A DNA stretch of 64,000 bases from Paenibacillus chitinolyticus NBRC 15660. GTDB taxonomy: Bacteria > Bacillota > Bacilli > Paenibacillales > NBRC-103111. Positions 9,312 to 18,189 of this stretch are shown here, one piece after another (within the stretch, counting starts at the first letter, position 1; each line of letters starts with the position of its first letter). The stretch is taken from NCBI RefSeq assembly GCF_000739915.1, contig NZ_BBJT01000001.1, positions 62,001-126,000 on the forward strand, given 5' to 3'. The position numbers and the translations under genes are program-made. The notes beneath the pieces are model-generated. The model was not told the origin of the DNA. It saw nothing but the letters and a program-made list of their open reading frames with translations, and did not search any database.

Positions 9312-10265
9312 ATGCTTCCGTATGCGATCCGGCGGATTCTGATTGCGGTTCCCGTTTTATTCGGCATCACGGTCATTAATTTCTTCCTGATCAACATGGC
9401 TCCGGGCAATCCGGTCGATATGCTTATCGATCCGACGATGCCCAAGGAGCTGCTCGACGCGCGCAAAGAACTGCTGGGCCTTAACGATCCACTGTGGATG
9501 CAGTATGCCAAGTGGCTCGGCGGCCTGCTGCGCGGAGAACTGGGGTATTCGTTCAGCTCTTACGCCCCCGTAAGCACTTTGATCGCCGAAAGACTGGGGC
9601 CTACGCTGGGGCTTGCGGCGGCATCGCTGGCTCTCGGTCTGCTGATCGCCGTTCCCGTCGGCATTATTAGCGCGGTCCGGCAAAATACGAAATTTGATTA
9701 TTTCATGACGGGCCTGTCCTTTATCGGGACCTCGATCCCGCAGTTTTTTTTCGGACTCAGCCTGATTTATATTTTTGCCGTCCAGTTAAGAATTTTGCCG
9801 ACGGGAGGCATGTACACGCTGGGAGCCGGCGGGGGTGCCTGGGATCTGATCCGCCATATGATTCTTCCGGTCTTTGTGCTCGGCGTTTTTATCGCGGGCA
9901 AGAAGGTCCGGTACGTGAGGGCGAGCATGCTTGACGTGCTGAAGCAGGATTATTTGCGGACCGCCCGGGCCAAAGGGCTGCATCCTTTTATCGTCACGAA
10001 CAAGCATGCCCTCCGGAACGCGCTGATCCCGATGATTACCGTCATCGCGATGGAAATTCCTCTTCTGCTCGGAGGGAGCATTCTGATCGAGCAAATTTTC
10101 CAGTGGCCGGGGATCGGCCAGTTGACCATTCAATCGATCCTTTCCAGAGATTATCCCACCCTCATGGGGCTGAATCTGGCGGCGGCTTGTATCGTTCTGG
10201 CAACGAATTTGTTGACCGATCTTCTGTACTCCGCAGCGGATCCGCGCATTCGTTACAATGGATAG
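9312..10265 (+). CDS. Peptide ABC transporter permease, OppB/DppB type
   Basis: 317-residue membrane protein with the N-terminal signature RRILIAVPVLFGITVINFFL and MAPGNPVD typical of OppB proteins, six predicted membrane segments, and the ATPase-docking loop near KQDYLRTARAKGLHPF. A strong AAAGGAGG lies 12 nt before ATG. The end DPRIRYNG is the usual OppB terminus. The gene is followed within 15 bp by the OppC-type permease. Confidence 0.93.
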   Translation: MLPYAIRRILIAVPVLFGITVINFFLINMAPGNPVDMLIDPTMPKELLDARKELLGLNDPLWMQYAKWLGGLLRGELGYSFSSYAPVSTLIAERLGPTLGLAAASLALGLLIAVPVGIISAVRQNTKFDYFMTGLSFIGTSIPQFFFGLSLIYIFAVQLRILPTGGMYTLGAGGGAWDLIRHMILPVFVLGVFIAGKKVRYVRASMLDVLKQDYLRTARAKGLHPFIVTNKHALRNALIPMITVIAMEIPLLLGGSILIEQIFQWPGIGQLTIQSILSRDYPTLMGLNLAAACIVLATNLLTDLLYSAADPRIRYNG

Positions 10266-10277
10266 GAGGTGGAAGCT

Positions 10278-11192
10278 GTGGCGTTGACCGAATGGAAACT
10301 GGGCGAAACGAATTTCCGCAGCGACACGGCAGAGAGTGAAGCCGAGCCCGATTCGCCGCGGCCGTGGCGGCAAGCTTTACGGAAGTTCAGGCGGCATAAG
10401 CTGGCCGCAGCCGGATCAGTCGTGACTCTGCTGCTGATCGCCGCGGCTCTGCTTGCTCCGGCTATCGTCCCGTATGATCCGAAGGAAGTGACGGGCGTCT
10501 TCTCGGCTGCCCCTTCCGCGGAGCATTGGCTGGGTACGGACCAGGTCGGCCGCGATGTATTCAGCCGATTGGTTTATGCGACCCGCGTTTCACTGATCGT
10601 CGGTTTCGCTTCGGTATTTCTGTATGTGACTTTCGGGACACTGGTCGGTCTGGTTTCGGGTTACTTCGGAGGCTGGCTGGATATGGCGATCATGCGGATA
10701 ACGGACATGTTCATGGCGTTCCCGTTTCTTATGGTCATCTTGGTCGTCGTGGCCGTACTGGGCTCGGACATGCGCACGATCATTCTCGTTCTGGCTTTAT
10801 TCTCGTGGCCGGGCGTCGCACGTCTGGTCAGGGGAAGCGTCCTGACGATCAAGCGGCTCGATTATGTCAGGGCAGGCATAGCCTTAGGCTACGGCACACC
10901 CCGTATCCTGCTGCAGCATGTCCTTCCGAACGCGGCCGGCCCCGTTATCGTCCAAGCTACGTTCGGTGTTGCTTCCGCCATTATGAGCGAGGCGGGACTC
11001 AGTTTCCTGGGCATGGGCGTCCAGCCGCCGACCGCCAGTTGGGGCAATATGCTCACGGACGCCCAGTCCCTGACGGTGCTGACGGAGCAGCCCTGGCTTT
11101 GGATTCCGCCGGGTGCGATGATTCTGCTCGTCGTTCTGAGCATAAACTTTGTCGGGGACGGACTGCGCGATGCCCTGGATTCCCAGCCGTAA
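10278..11192 (+). CDS. Peptide ABC transporter permease, OppC/DppC type
   Basis: About 304 residues, last gene of the second transporter. A polar N-terminal tail is followed by a membrane segment and the OppC signature HWLGTDQVGRDVFSRL, then five further hydrophobic segments and the docking loop RLDYVRAGIALGYG. AGGAGG ends just before GTG 10269, so GTG 10278, with better spacing, is preferred. A terminator follows at 11212. No binding-protein gene belongs directly to this half of the cluster. Confidence 0.92.
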   Translation: MALTEWKLGETNFRSDTAESEAEPDSPRPWRQALRKFRRHKLAAAGSVVTLLLIAAALLAPAIVPYDPKEVTGVFSAAPSAEHWLGTDQVGRDVFSRLVYATRVSLIVGFASVFLYVTFGTLVGLVSGYFGGWLDMAIMRITDMFMAFPFLMVILVVVAVLGSDMRTIILVLALFSWPGVARLVRGSVLTIKRLDYVRAGIALGYGTPRILLQHVLPNAAGPVIVQATFGVASAIMSEAGLSFLGMGVQPPTASWGNMLTDAQSLTVLTEQPWLWIPPGAMILLVVLSINFVGDGLRDALDSQP

Positions 11193-11211
11193 TCGAATAT
11201 TTCCGCACGAG

Positions 11212-11248
11212 CCTCTTTTCCCGTCCCTGGCGGGATGAGAGGTTTTTT
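11212..11248 (+). terminator. Intrinsic terminator after the second peptide transporter
   Basis: Interrupted stem CCTCTTTTCCCG / CGGGATGAGAGG followed by TTTTTT. It closes the peptide-transport gene set and separates it from the two-component genes. Confidence 0.75.
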
Positions 11249-11408
11249 GAGAATGTGCGCTGCCGTCCGCTTCCCGAGTTTCGGAGAAAAGGGGTTTTGC
11301 GTTTCTTTTTGCGGATCTGTATATGGGCCGGTTTATTGGCTTTTAAAGGAGATTTCGGTAAACTGAGTGTACAAGAAGAGGCAAAATTGTTGCGGAGCAG
11401 GTGCACGG

Positions 11409-12134
11409 ATGACGGGAATTCACATTCTTATTGCAGACGACGAGAAAGAAATCAGGGAGCTGCTGAAGACGTATCTGGAAAGAGAAACTTACGTGGCGGA
11501 CACGGCTCATAACGGGGAAGAAGCGCTCCGGCTTGCGGAGGAACGCACCTATAGTTTAATCGTGCTGGATCTGATGATGCCGAAAGTGGACGGAATCGAG
11601 GTGTGCAGAAGACTTCGACAGACGTCGAACGTGCCGATCCTCATGCTGACGGCCAAAGACCAGGAAGTGGATAAATTAGTCGGACTGAGCATCGGAGCCG
11701 ACGATTACATCACCAAGCCGTTCAGTATCCACGAGGTGATCGCGAGAATCAAGGCGCATTTACGGAGGTACAAAGTGCTGGGCAGCGAAAACAGCGAGAA
11801 TAGCGAGAATAGTCCCGCAGCGGAAAAGGCTCTGACGTCCGGCGGCTTGAAACTGGACCTCAAGACATTCACGATGTCCAAAGACGGGGAAGAAATCGCG
11901 TTAACGGCTAAAGAATTTGAACTGCTGAAATTTTTTATGACACATCCCGAACAAGTTTTCACCAAAACCCAGATTTTCCGCCAGGTCTGGAACAGCGATT
12001 ATCTGGAAGACGATAATACCGTCATGGTCCATATCCGCAAGCTGCGGAAAAAAATCGAGGAAGATCCGTCCGATCCGAAAAGAATCGTAACGGTCTGGGG
12101 GATCGGCTACAAATTCGCGGGTGAGAGACTATGA
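11409..12134 (+). CDS. OmpR-family response regulator (BacR-like)
   Basis: 241-residue DNA-binding response regulator. The receiver domain (1-120) shows the acidic pocket ADDEKE, phospho-acceptor in VLDLMMPKVDG and the KPF motif; a winged-helix domain follows, with a Ser/Glu/Asn-rich linker (SENSENSENS). ATG 11409 is preceded by GCAGGTG. The stop overlaps the kinase start by ATGA. Its position before a histidine kinase, a BcrAB-like transporter and uppP indicates control of bacitracin-type resistance; the likely target site lies at 13172-13210. Confidence 0.92.
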   Translation: MTGIHILIADDEKEIRELLKTYLERETYVADTAHNGEEALRLAEERTYSLIVLDLMMPKVDGIEVCRRLRQTSNVPILMLTAKDQEVDKLVGLSIGADDYITKPFSIHEVIARIKAHLRRYKVLGSENSENSENSPAAEKALTSGGLKLDLKTFTMSKDGEEIALTAKEFELLKFFMTHPEQVFTKTQIFRQVWNSDYLEDDNTVMVHIRKLRKKIEEDPSDPKRIVTVWGIGYKFAGERL

Positions 12135-13186
12135 AAAGAGATCCCGTTAAGCTGCTGGGCGCGATCCATTTGATTTTACTGGCGGCCCTGGCCGGGCTTA
12201 CGGCAGTCGGCACTCCGAGCGCATTGACGAACGGGGTGCTGTTTGCCGCGCTTTTTGCGTCCGCGGCGGGGCTGCTCATCTCCAGATTCCGTTATACCGC
12301 CAGACTCCGGGACGTTAACCGTCAATTGGCGAGGGCGCTTGCAGGAAACGTGAACACCCGGGTTTTGGCGAACGACGATCCGGCTCTAAACGAAGTCATT
12401 TTCTCGGTCAATGAATTGATCGGACAGCTCGATAAGCTCCAGGTTTATACGATCAAAACCGAAACGGGCCGCAAAAGGTTCCTCTCGAATATTTCGCACG
12501 ATATCCGCACTCCGCTGACGTCCATCATCGGCTACATCGACGCTTTGAGAGACGGCGTGGCGGGAAGCGAGGAACAGAAGCGGCAGTATTTGGATGTGCT
12601 GGCCCGTAAATCGGGGGTCTTGAAGAAGCTGATCGATGAAGTATTTCTGCTGGCCAAGCTGGACGCGGACGAGATCCGGCTTCAACCCGCCAGGCTTGAT
12701 CTCGCCGAAACCGTGCGCGAAGCCGTAATCGAGTTCCTGCCGGAACTGCATCAAGCGGGTCTGGAGCTGGTTCTGCAGCTCCCCGAGGAAGCTTGTCCCG
12801 TTGTCGCGGACCGGGTCAGTCTTCTGCGGATGCTGAATAATCTGATTCAAAACGCCGTCAAACACGGAGGAGACGGGAATAAGCTCGGCCTGGAACTGTC
12901 CTTCGCCCAGGGGAAGTACTGCCTGACGGTCTGGGACAACGGAGCGGGTATTCCCGCAGAGGAGCTCAGCCTCGTTTTTGATCGGATGTACAGGACGGAT
13001 GCGTCGAGAAGCCGGGCCGGCGGCGGGAGCGGTCTGGGGCTGGCAATTACGAAAGCCCTTGCCGAGAAGCATGGAGGAACGCTGGGGGCGGACAGCGAGC
13101 CGGGCGTACGGACCGCTTTTTACCTGACACTGCCGGAAACGGGCAAGGGGCTTCAGCCGGCGGCCGACATTTTAAGAAACAATTAA
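12131..13186 (+). CDS. Sensor histidine kinase (partner of preceding regulator)
   Basis: 351-residue membrane kinase. Two close hydrophobic segments (residues 8-50) have almost no extracellular loop, as in kinases that sense through a transporter or within the membrane. A HAMP-like linker leads to the H-box SNISHDIRTPLTSIIGYIDAL, N-box NNLIQNAVKHG, and G-boxes DNGAGIP and GGGSGLGLAI. Translationally coupled to the regulator. Its 3' end contains the first of the direct repeats that precede the transporter operon. Confidence 0.92.
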   Translation: MKRDPVKLLGAIHLILLAALAGLTAVGTPSALTNGVLFAALFASAAGLLISRFRYTARLRDVNRQLARALAGNVNTRVLANDDPALNEVIFSVNELIGQLDKLQVYTIKTETGRKRFLSNISHDIRTPLTSIIGYIDALRDGVAGSEEQKRQYLDVLARKSGVLKKLIDEVFLLAKLDADEIRLQPARLDLAETVREAVIEFLPELHQAGLELVLQLPEEACPVVADRVSLLRMLNNLIQNAVKHGGDGNKLGLELSFAQGKYCLTVWDNGAGIPAEELSLVFDRMYRTDASRSRAGGGSGLGLAITKALAEKHGGTLGADSEPGVRTAFYLTLPETGKGLQPAADILRNN

Positions 13187-13225
13187 GAACTTGTTAAGAG
13201 GCATTTAAATTCGGCTGCTTATCCT
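13172..13225 (+). promoter_or_regulatory. Direct-repeat array and -10 element ahead of the BcrAB-UppP operon
   Basis: TTAAGA occurs at 13172, 13183 and 13194, and TTAAAT at 13205, an exact 11-bp period. OmpR/PhoB-family regulators bind such head-to-tail repeats one helical turn apart. A TATCCT -10-like hexamer at 13220 lies 9 nt after the last repeat, where activators of this family normally replace a -35 element. I infer that the regulator at 11409 activates the transporter here. Confidence 0.65.
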
Positions 13226-13268
13226 GAATACGGACAGAGAAAAGAACCATACGGAGCAGGAGGGAACC

Positions 13269-14189
13269 ATGAGCGCCATTATCCGAACAACGGGTTTGAC
13301 CAAAACTTACGGAGACCAGAAAGCGGTGGACCGCTTGGATCTGACCGTGGGGCAGGGACAGATTTACGGCTTCCTGGGACGCAACGGGGCGGGGAAAACG
13401 ACCACCATCCGGATGCTGCTGGGATTGATTAAACCCACGGAAGGACAGATCGAATTATTCGGTGAAAATTTGTTCAAACACAAACGAAATCTTTTAAGAA
13501 GAATCGGTTCGATCGTCGAACATTCAGGCTTTTACGAAAATTTGACCGGAGCGGAAAATCTCCTGATCAACGCGAGGCTGATGGGGGTCCACAAGAAGAC
13601 GGCGATTCAGGACGCGCTTGAAATCGTCAGCCTCCACCAGGAGCCGAAAAAACTCGTCGGACAGTATTCGATGGGCATGAAGCAGCGTCTCGGCATAGCG
13701 AGAGCCGTCCTGCATCATCCCGAGCTTCTCATTCTGGACGAGCCGACGAACGGTCTCGATCCCATCGGGATCAAAGAAATCCGGAGGCTGATCAAATCGC
13801 TCGCCGAGGAAAGGAAAATGACGATTCTCATTTCCAGCCACATTTTGCCCGAAATCGAGCAGTTGGCCGATCAGATAGGAATTGTTCACCAGGGACGACT
13901 TCTGGAGGAAGTTTCCTTCGAAGAACTGCGGAAACGCAACCGCAAACATTTGGAGTTTCAAGTGTCGGACGATAACAAGGCGGCCATGCTGCTGGAAAAA
14001 GAGCTGGACATTCACGATTACGAAGTCCGGGGTGAAGGCAAAATCCGCGTCTATTCCCATATCGGCCGTCAAGCGGCTCTGAACCGGTTGTTCGTGGAGA
14101 ACGGCATCGATGTGTCCCGCCTTACGATCAGTGAAGACAGGCTTGAGGATTATTTCATCAAGCTGATAGGAGGCGGAACGATTGGTTAA
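13269..14189 (+). CDS. ABC transporter ATPase, BcrA-like (peptide antibiotic resistance)
   Basis: 306-residue ATPase of the ABC-2 type. Walker A GRNGAGKTT, signature YSMGMKQRLGIA, Walker B LLILDEPTNGLDP, H-loop ISSHILPE; a C-terminal substrate-coupling region follows. The family includes BcrA of bacitracin exporters and lantibiotic immunity proteins. GGAGG precedes ATG. It overlaps the permease gene by 8 bp. Confidence 0.88.
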   Translation: MSAIIRTTGLTKTYGDQKAVDRLDLTVGQGQIYGFLGRNGAGKTTTIRMLLGLIKPTEGQIELFGENLFKHKRNLLRRIGSIVEHSGFYENLTGAENLLINARLMGVHKKTAIQDALEIVSLHQEPKKLVGQYSMGMKQRLGIARAVLHHPELLILDEPTNGLDPIGIKEIRRLIKSLAEERKMTILISSHILPEIEQLADQIGIVHQGRLLEEVSFEELRKRNRKHLEFQVSDDNKAAMLLEKELDIHDYEVRGEGKIRVYSHIGRQAALNRLFVENGIDVSRLTISEDRLEDYFIKLIGGGTIG

Positions 14190-14916
14190 TCTGCTGTATA
14201 CCGAACTGCTGAAATTAAAACGCGCGAAAATGTTCCTGGTCAGCGTCATTGGAGCCGCTGCCGCGCCCGTCCTTATGTTTATCGGATTTCTCAACATGAA
14301 AAGCGAAAAACCGGACACATCCGTCACGTACGAAATCTCCTTCTACAACACGAATATGTATGTGCTGCTGCTCAGCGGGACTCTGCTGTACGGCGTCATA
14401 ACCGCTTACTTGTTCAACCGGGAATACGTGGAGGATACGCTCAAAAATCTGCTGACCATTCCCGTTTCGCGCACGAGCCTGCTTTTCAGCAAACTGCTTA
14501 TGCTGCTGATCTGGATCGCCCTGCTGACGCTGATATCCTGGGGATTTACGTTCGTATTTGGACTGATCGGCGGATTCGACGGGCTTACGATCGACGTTAT
14601 CCTGTATTCGCTGGGCCGGTACCTGATCGGGGCGGTCCTGCTCTTTCTGCTGTCGACCCCTTCGATTTTCGTTACGTTCTGGTTCAAAAATTATGTGCCG
14701 ACGATTATTTTCACGGCCATTGCCACTATGACGAACGTAGCTCTTGTAGATAAGAAGTACAGCGCACTGTTTCCGTGGTCGGCGGTTCACGTCGTCGCCA
14801 ACAAAGCGTATGTGCCCGAATATCCGGTTCTGTACTCTGTCCTTGCCATTCTGGCTGCGTCTATCGCCGGATTGGCGGCAACGATTATTTATTTTAACAA
14901 ATCGGATATTCAATAA
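14182..14916 (+). CDS. ABC-2 type permease, BcrB-like
   Basis: 244-residue polytopic membrane protein with six predicted segments (for example YVLLLSGTLLYGVITAYLF and LLMLLIWIALLTLISWGF). The motif FNREYVEDTLKNLLTIPVSR is characteristic of the immunity/BcrB permeases. The start is TTG 14182 behind AGGAGGC, overlapping the ATPase gene. Together with it and UppP it forms a bacitracin- or lantibiotic-type defence operon. Confidence 0.87.
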   Translation: MVNLLYTELLKLKRAKMFLVSVIGAAAAPVLMFIGFLNMKSEKPDTSVTYEISFYNTNMYVLLLSGTLLYGVITAYLFNREYVEDTLKNLLTIPVSRTSLLFSKLLMLLIWIALLTLISWGFTFVFGLIGGFDGLTIDVILYSLGRYLIGAVLLFLLSTPSIFVTFWFKNYVPTIIFTAIATMTNVALVDKKYSALFPWSAVHVVANKAYVPEYPVLYSVLAILAASIAGLAATIIYFNKSDIQ

Positions 14917-14931
14917 AAGGAGCATGCGGCT

Positions 14932-15759
14932 ATGAATCTATGGGAAGCTTTTGCGGCGTTTATACTCGGACTGGTCGAAGGGCTTACGGAGTTTGCCCCG
15001 GTTTCTTCCACCGGCCATATGATTATCGTGGATGATGCCTGGTTTCAGACCAAGGATTTGTTTACTCCACAGGCGGCCAATACCTTCAAGGTCGTCATTC
15101 AGCTCGGTTCCATCCTGGCCGTAGTCGTCCTCATGCGGGACCGTTTTATGAACCTGTTCGGCCTGAAAAAACTGCCGGGCCAGGACGAAGGAGGCCCGCG
15201 CCTCAACCTTCTTCAAGTCATCGTGGGACTTATTCCTTTCGGCGTTCTGGGCGTTCTCTTCGAAGATTATATCGACGAGTATCTGTTTTCCACACGTACG
15301 GTCGTCATCGGGCTTGTACTCGGAGCCGTTCTGATGCTGATTGCGGAATGGCGGCGGCCGGTCGTCCCCAAGACCGATACGGTGGACCGGCTGACGTATA
15401 AACAAGCGCTGGGCATGGGCTTGTTCCAGTGCCTTGCCATGTGGCCGGGCTTCTCCCGTTCGGGTTCCACGATATCCGGGGGAGTGCTTCTGGGGCTGAG
15501 CCACAGGGCGGCGGCCGATTTTACGTTTATTATGGCCGTTCCTATCATGGCGGGCGCAAGCTTTTTGAAGCTGCTCAAAAGCTGGGACTCGATTCCGGCG
15601 GAGGCCATCCCTTTTTTCGCCGTCGGCTTTGTAAGCGCCTTTCTGTTTGGCCTGATTTCCATCCGCTTCTTCCTGAAGCTGATCAACCGGATCAAGCTCG
15701 TTCCGTTCGCGATATACCGGCTCGTGCTGGCGGCGGTCATTTACATCGTGCTGCTTTAG
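14932..15759 (+). CDS. uppP: Undecaprenyl-diphosphatase (BacA/UppP family)
   Basis: 275-residue integral membrane enzyme that dephosphorylates undecaprenyl pyrophosphate to regenerate the lipid carrier of peptidoglycan synthesis; raised levels protect against bacitracin. The two family signatures are visible: LGLVEGLTEFAPVSSTGH near the N-terminus and PGFSRSGSTISGG around residue 165. AAAGGAG lies before ATG. It follows the BcrAB-like pair closely and probably takes the role that BcrC (a different phosphatase fold) plays in other bcr operons. Confidence 0.95.
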   Translation: MNLWEAFAAFILGLVEGLTEFAPVSSTGHMIIVDDAWFQTKDLFTPQAANTFKVVIQLGSILAVVVLMRDRFMNLFGLKKLPGQDEGGPRLNLLQVIVGLIPFGVLGVLFEDYIDEYLFSTRTVVIGLVLGAVLMLIAEWRRPVVPKTDTVDRLTYKQALGMGLFQCLAMWPGFSRSGSTISGGVLLGLSHRAAADFTFIMAVPIMAGASFLKLLKSWDSIPAEAIPFFAVGFVSAFLFGLISIRFFLKLINRIKLVPFAIYRLVLAAVIYIVLL

Positions 15760-15775
15760 ACGGCTAAAATTGTGG

Positions 15776-15805
15776 TTGTTTTTTGTTTCAACCGGGTGAT
15801 ATGAT
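15776..15805 (+). promoter_or_regulatory. Putative sigma-A promoter for the CE7 esterase gene
   Basis: TTGTTT at 15776 and TATGAT at 15800 are separated by 18 bp, 61 bp before the esterase start. Seen directly; activity is inferred. Confidence 0.45.
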
Positions 15806-15865
15806 CAAGGTAGATTAGGAACAAAACTCCAATTATACATATACAAGAAGGAAGGAAAGTTCAAA

Positions 15866-16825
15866 ATGCCGTTAATTGATCTGCCATTGGAAAAGCTGAA
15901 AGAGTACCAGGGAAGAAATCCGCGTCCGACGGACTTTGACGAGTACTGGGCGCGCGCACTGGCCGAACTGGATTCCGTAGACCCTCAGGTGGAGCTGGTT
16001 CCGTCGGACTTTAAGGTCCCTTACGCCGAGTGCTTCGACCTGTATTTTACCGGTGTAAAAGGGGCCCGGATTCACGCCAAATACGTGAAACCGAAATCGG
16101 ACGGCAAACCGCATCCGGCGGTTCTTCAGTTTCACGGCTATACCGGCCATGCCGGAGACTGGCTGGAGCGGCTTCCGTACGCCGCGCTCGGCTATTCGGT
16201 AGCGGCGCTGGACGTACGCGGTCAGGGCGGGAAGTCGCAGGATATCGGCGGGATTGCGGGCAATACGCATAATGGTCACATTATCCGCGGACTGGATGAG
16301 CATCCTGACGAGCTGCTGTTCCGCCATGTTTTCCTGGATACGGTCCGTCTGGCGCGGATCGTGATGGATTTCGAGGAAGTGGACGGCAGCCGCGTCGCCA
16401 CGATGGGCGGATCGCAGGGCGGTGCGCTGGCGCTCGCTTGCGCGGCACTGGAGCCGCGTATCCGCAAGGTCGCGGCCAACTTCCCGTTTCTGAGCGACTA
16501 CAAGCGCGTCTGGGAAATGGATCTGGCCAAGGACGCTTACGCGGAGCTGCGTACGTACTTCCGTTTCTTCGATCCCCAGCACAAGCGGGAAGACGAAGTG
16601 TTCTACAAGCTGGGCTATATCGACATTCAGCATCTGGCTTCCCGGATTACGGCGGATATTTTGTTCGGCATCGGCCTGATGGATACCGTATGCCCGCCGT
16701 CCACGCAGTATGCGGTGCTTAACAAATTGAAGGCGCCGGTACAGCTGGAAATCTACCCCGATTTTGCTCACGAGGGACTTCCGGGCATGGGCGATAAACA
16801 ATTTATGTTTCTGCAGCAGCTATAA
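15866..16825 (+). CDS. Acetyl xylan esterase / cephalosporin-C deacetylase (CE7 family)
   Basis: 319-residue cytoplasmic alpha/beta hydrolase that removes acetyl groups from xylo-oligosaccharides and cephalosporin C in characterised relatives. Visible are HGYTGHAGDW, the nucleophile motif GGSQGG (Ser near residue 182), the catalytic Asp in GLMDTVCPPSTQ and His in DFAHEGLPG. The length matches the family. No signal peptide. It stands alone between a promoter-like element and a hairpin. Confidence 0.93.
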   Translation: MPLIDLPLEKLKEYQGRNPRPTDFDEYWARALAELDSVDPQVELVPSDFKVPYAECFDLYFTGVKGARIHAKYVKPKSDGKPHPAVLQFHGYTGHAGDWLERLPYAALGYSVAALDVRGQGGKSQDIGGIAGNTHNGHIIRGLDEHPDELLFRHVFLDTVRLARIVMDFEEVDGSRVATMGGSQGGALALACAALEPRIRKVAANFPFLSDYKRVWEMDLAKDAYAELRTYFRFFDPQHKREDEVFYKLGYIDIQHLASRITADILFGIGLMDTVCPPSTQYAVLNKLKAPVQLEIYPDFAHEGLPGMGDKQFMFLQQL

Positions 16826-16827
16826 AA

Positions 16828-16872
16828 CGACCGCAAAGGCCGGGGGATTTATCCTTTGGCCTTTGTCGTGTT
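16828..16872 (+). terminator. Hairpin after CE7 esterase gene
   Basis: Arms AAAGGCC and GGCCTTT with flanking ACGAC / GTCGT form a long imperfect stem immediately after the stop, but only TTT follows. Probable terminator, weak U-tract. Confidence 0.5.
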
Positions 16873-16974
16873 TCCGGCCTATAATCTGTAATAAGTCAGA
16901 CATAATCACGGATGCATGAGGATGTTTGCCGGAAATGAGGTATCATCAAAGAAAAATGCGGAGGGGGATTCGCG

Positions 16975-18087
16975 ATGATGGAGCTTAAACGCTGCCAGGA
17001 GCGGGCACTGAAGTCCGTAGAGTCTAAAGCAGCCGCGGCGGAGCCGCATGCGAGGAAGAAGGCGGCCCGGATTTTGCGGGAGGCCGCTTACGACGTTATG
17101 TCCGCGGACGATCTGTGCGCAGCAGTTTTGGCCCGCTCCCGCGTCACGCTGAATTTTCACCCGGACCGGCTCATCGCGGGCGGCCTTACCGTTGCGGAAG
17201 GGCTGCTGCGGGACGGCGAATACCGGAGCCAGTTCGAAACGCGCATCTCCAGCGGCGGCCTGAGCGCTTATCCGGGCGGGGACCGCGACCGCTGGGAGCG
17301 AAGCCTGTTCGCGGGCGCATATCAGGCGGAGGGCGCAGAGCCGTGCGACAGGCCGAAATACGGCGCGCTGAACGTGATGCGCTACGCGGACGGAGCGTCC
17401 CCGCGCTTTGGGTCCTGCCATTTCCGGCTGAAAGCCGGCGTCCTGGACCGGTGCACGTTTACCTGCGGGGACAGTCATGCGCAGCCGGAACATGCGGGCA
17501 CCCGCAAGGTGTTTATGCCGGTACTGGCGGCCCTGCTCGAAGAGGTGCGGACCACGGGCTCGGCGCTCGCTTCGGATGTGCCGGGAGCGGGAGCGTTTGC
17601 AGCCCGCTGTCTGAGCGCAGCGGAGCCTGACGGCAAAGACGGGCTGCCCGGTCCCGGTGCCTCCGGCGGAATAGGCCGCGCCCTCGACGCCTACGTCGAA
17701 GCGCAGATACACGGGGCGATCCGCCTGGAGTCCGACGTGGCCGCGCTCGTCGCGGACCCGTCCTTTCAAGGCACCGCCACCGGCGCGCAGCTTGACGCGC
17801 TCAGCGAGGCTTACGGCATTCCGCTCTATTGGCATCCCGGCTTCCGGCTTGCCGCCGGATCGGTGCCGGAAGATTTCCGCGGACCCGTTATGCCTCCGCT
17901 TGCGCGGCGAGTCGTTTCGTCCTACGGGACGGAGGGGGCGTCCCCGGACGCGTTCGATGCGGCCGCGATCGGCAGAGCCGCGGCCAGCCTGCATCGTCAG
18001 CCGGAATCGTGGGCGGACTTCGGGACCCCGGACGAGGTGCTTCAATATTTGAAGCAGCTTTGGCACGTGCTCGTCCGCTACGGCTGA
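16975..18087 (+). CDS. DUF3626-like protein of unknown function
   Basis: 370-residue cytoplasmic protein, Ala/Arg/Gly-rich and higher in GC than its neighbours. I recognise it as resembling DUF3626 from the motifs VTLNFHPDR, KYGALN and SPRFGSCHFRLK followed by a TFTCGDSH stretch; these are recalled family features, not a search. The order of conserved Arg, Ser and His/Glu residues vaguely resembles ADP-ribosyltransferase folds, but I cannot support an activity. AGGGGG lies before ATG 16975; ATG 16978 is equivalent. No operon partner. Confidence 0.6.
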   Translation: MMELKRCQERALKSVESKAAAAEPHARKKAARILREAAYDVMSADDLCAAVLARSRVTLNFHPDRLIAGGLTVAEGLLRDGEYRSQFETRISSGGLSAYPGGDRDRWERSLFAGAYQAEGAEPCDRPKYGALNVMRYADGASPRFGSCHFRLKAGVLDRCTFTCGDSHAQPEHAGTRKVFMPVLAALLEEVRTTGSALASDVPGAGAFAARCLSAAEPDGKDGLPGPGASGGIGRALDAYVEAQIHGAIRLESDVAALVADPSFQGTATGAQLDALSEAYGIPLYWHPGFRLAAGSVPEDFRGPVMPPLARRVVSSYGTEGASPDAFDAAAIGRAAASLHRQPESWADFGTPDEVLQYLKQLWHVLVRYG

Positions 18088-18145
18088 ACGGCGGGTGGGG
18101 TGGTTACTTCATCGCGGTAATGCAATCTCGCATTAAACCGATAGC

Positions 18146-18175
18146 TTGCTTTTATTTTTCCCATTGGAGTAGAAT
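18146..18175 (+). promoter_or_regulatory. Putative sigma-A promoter of the T-box/aroA transcript
   Basis: TTGCTT at 18146 and TAGAAT at 18170, 18-bp spacing, placed just upstream of the T-box leader. Sequence match only. Confidence 0.5.
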
Positions 18176-18189
18176 GAGTAAAATTACTT

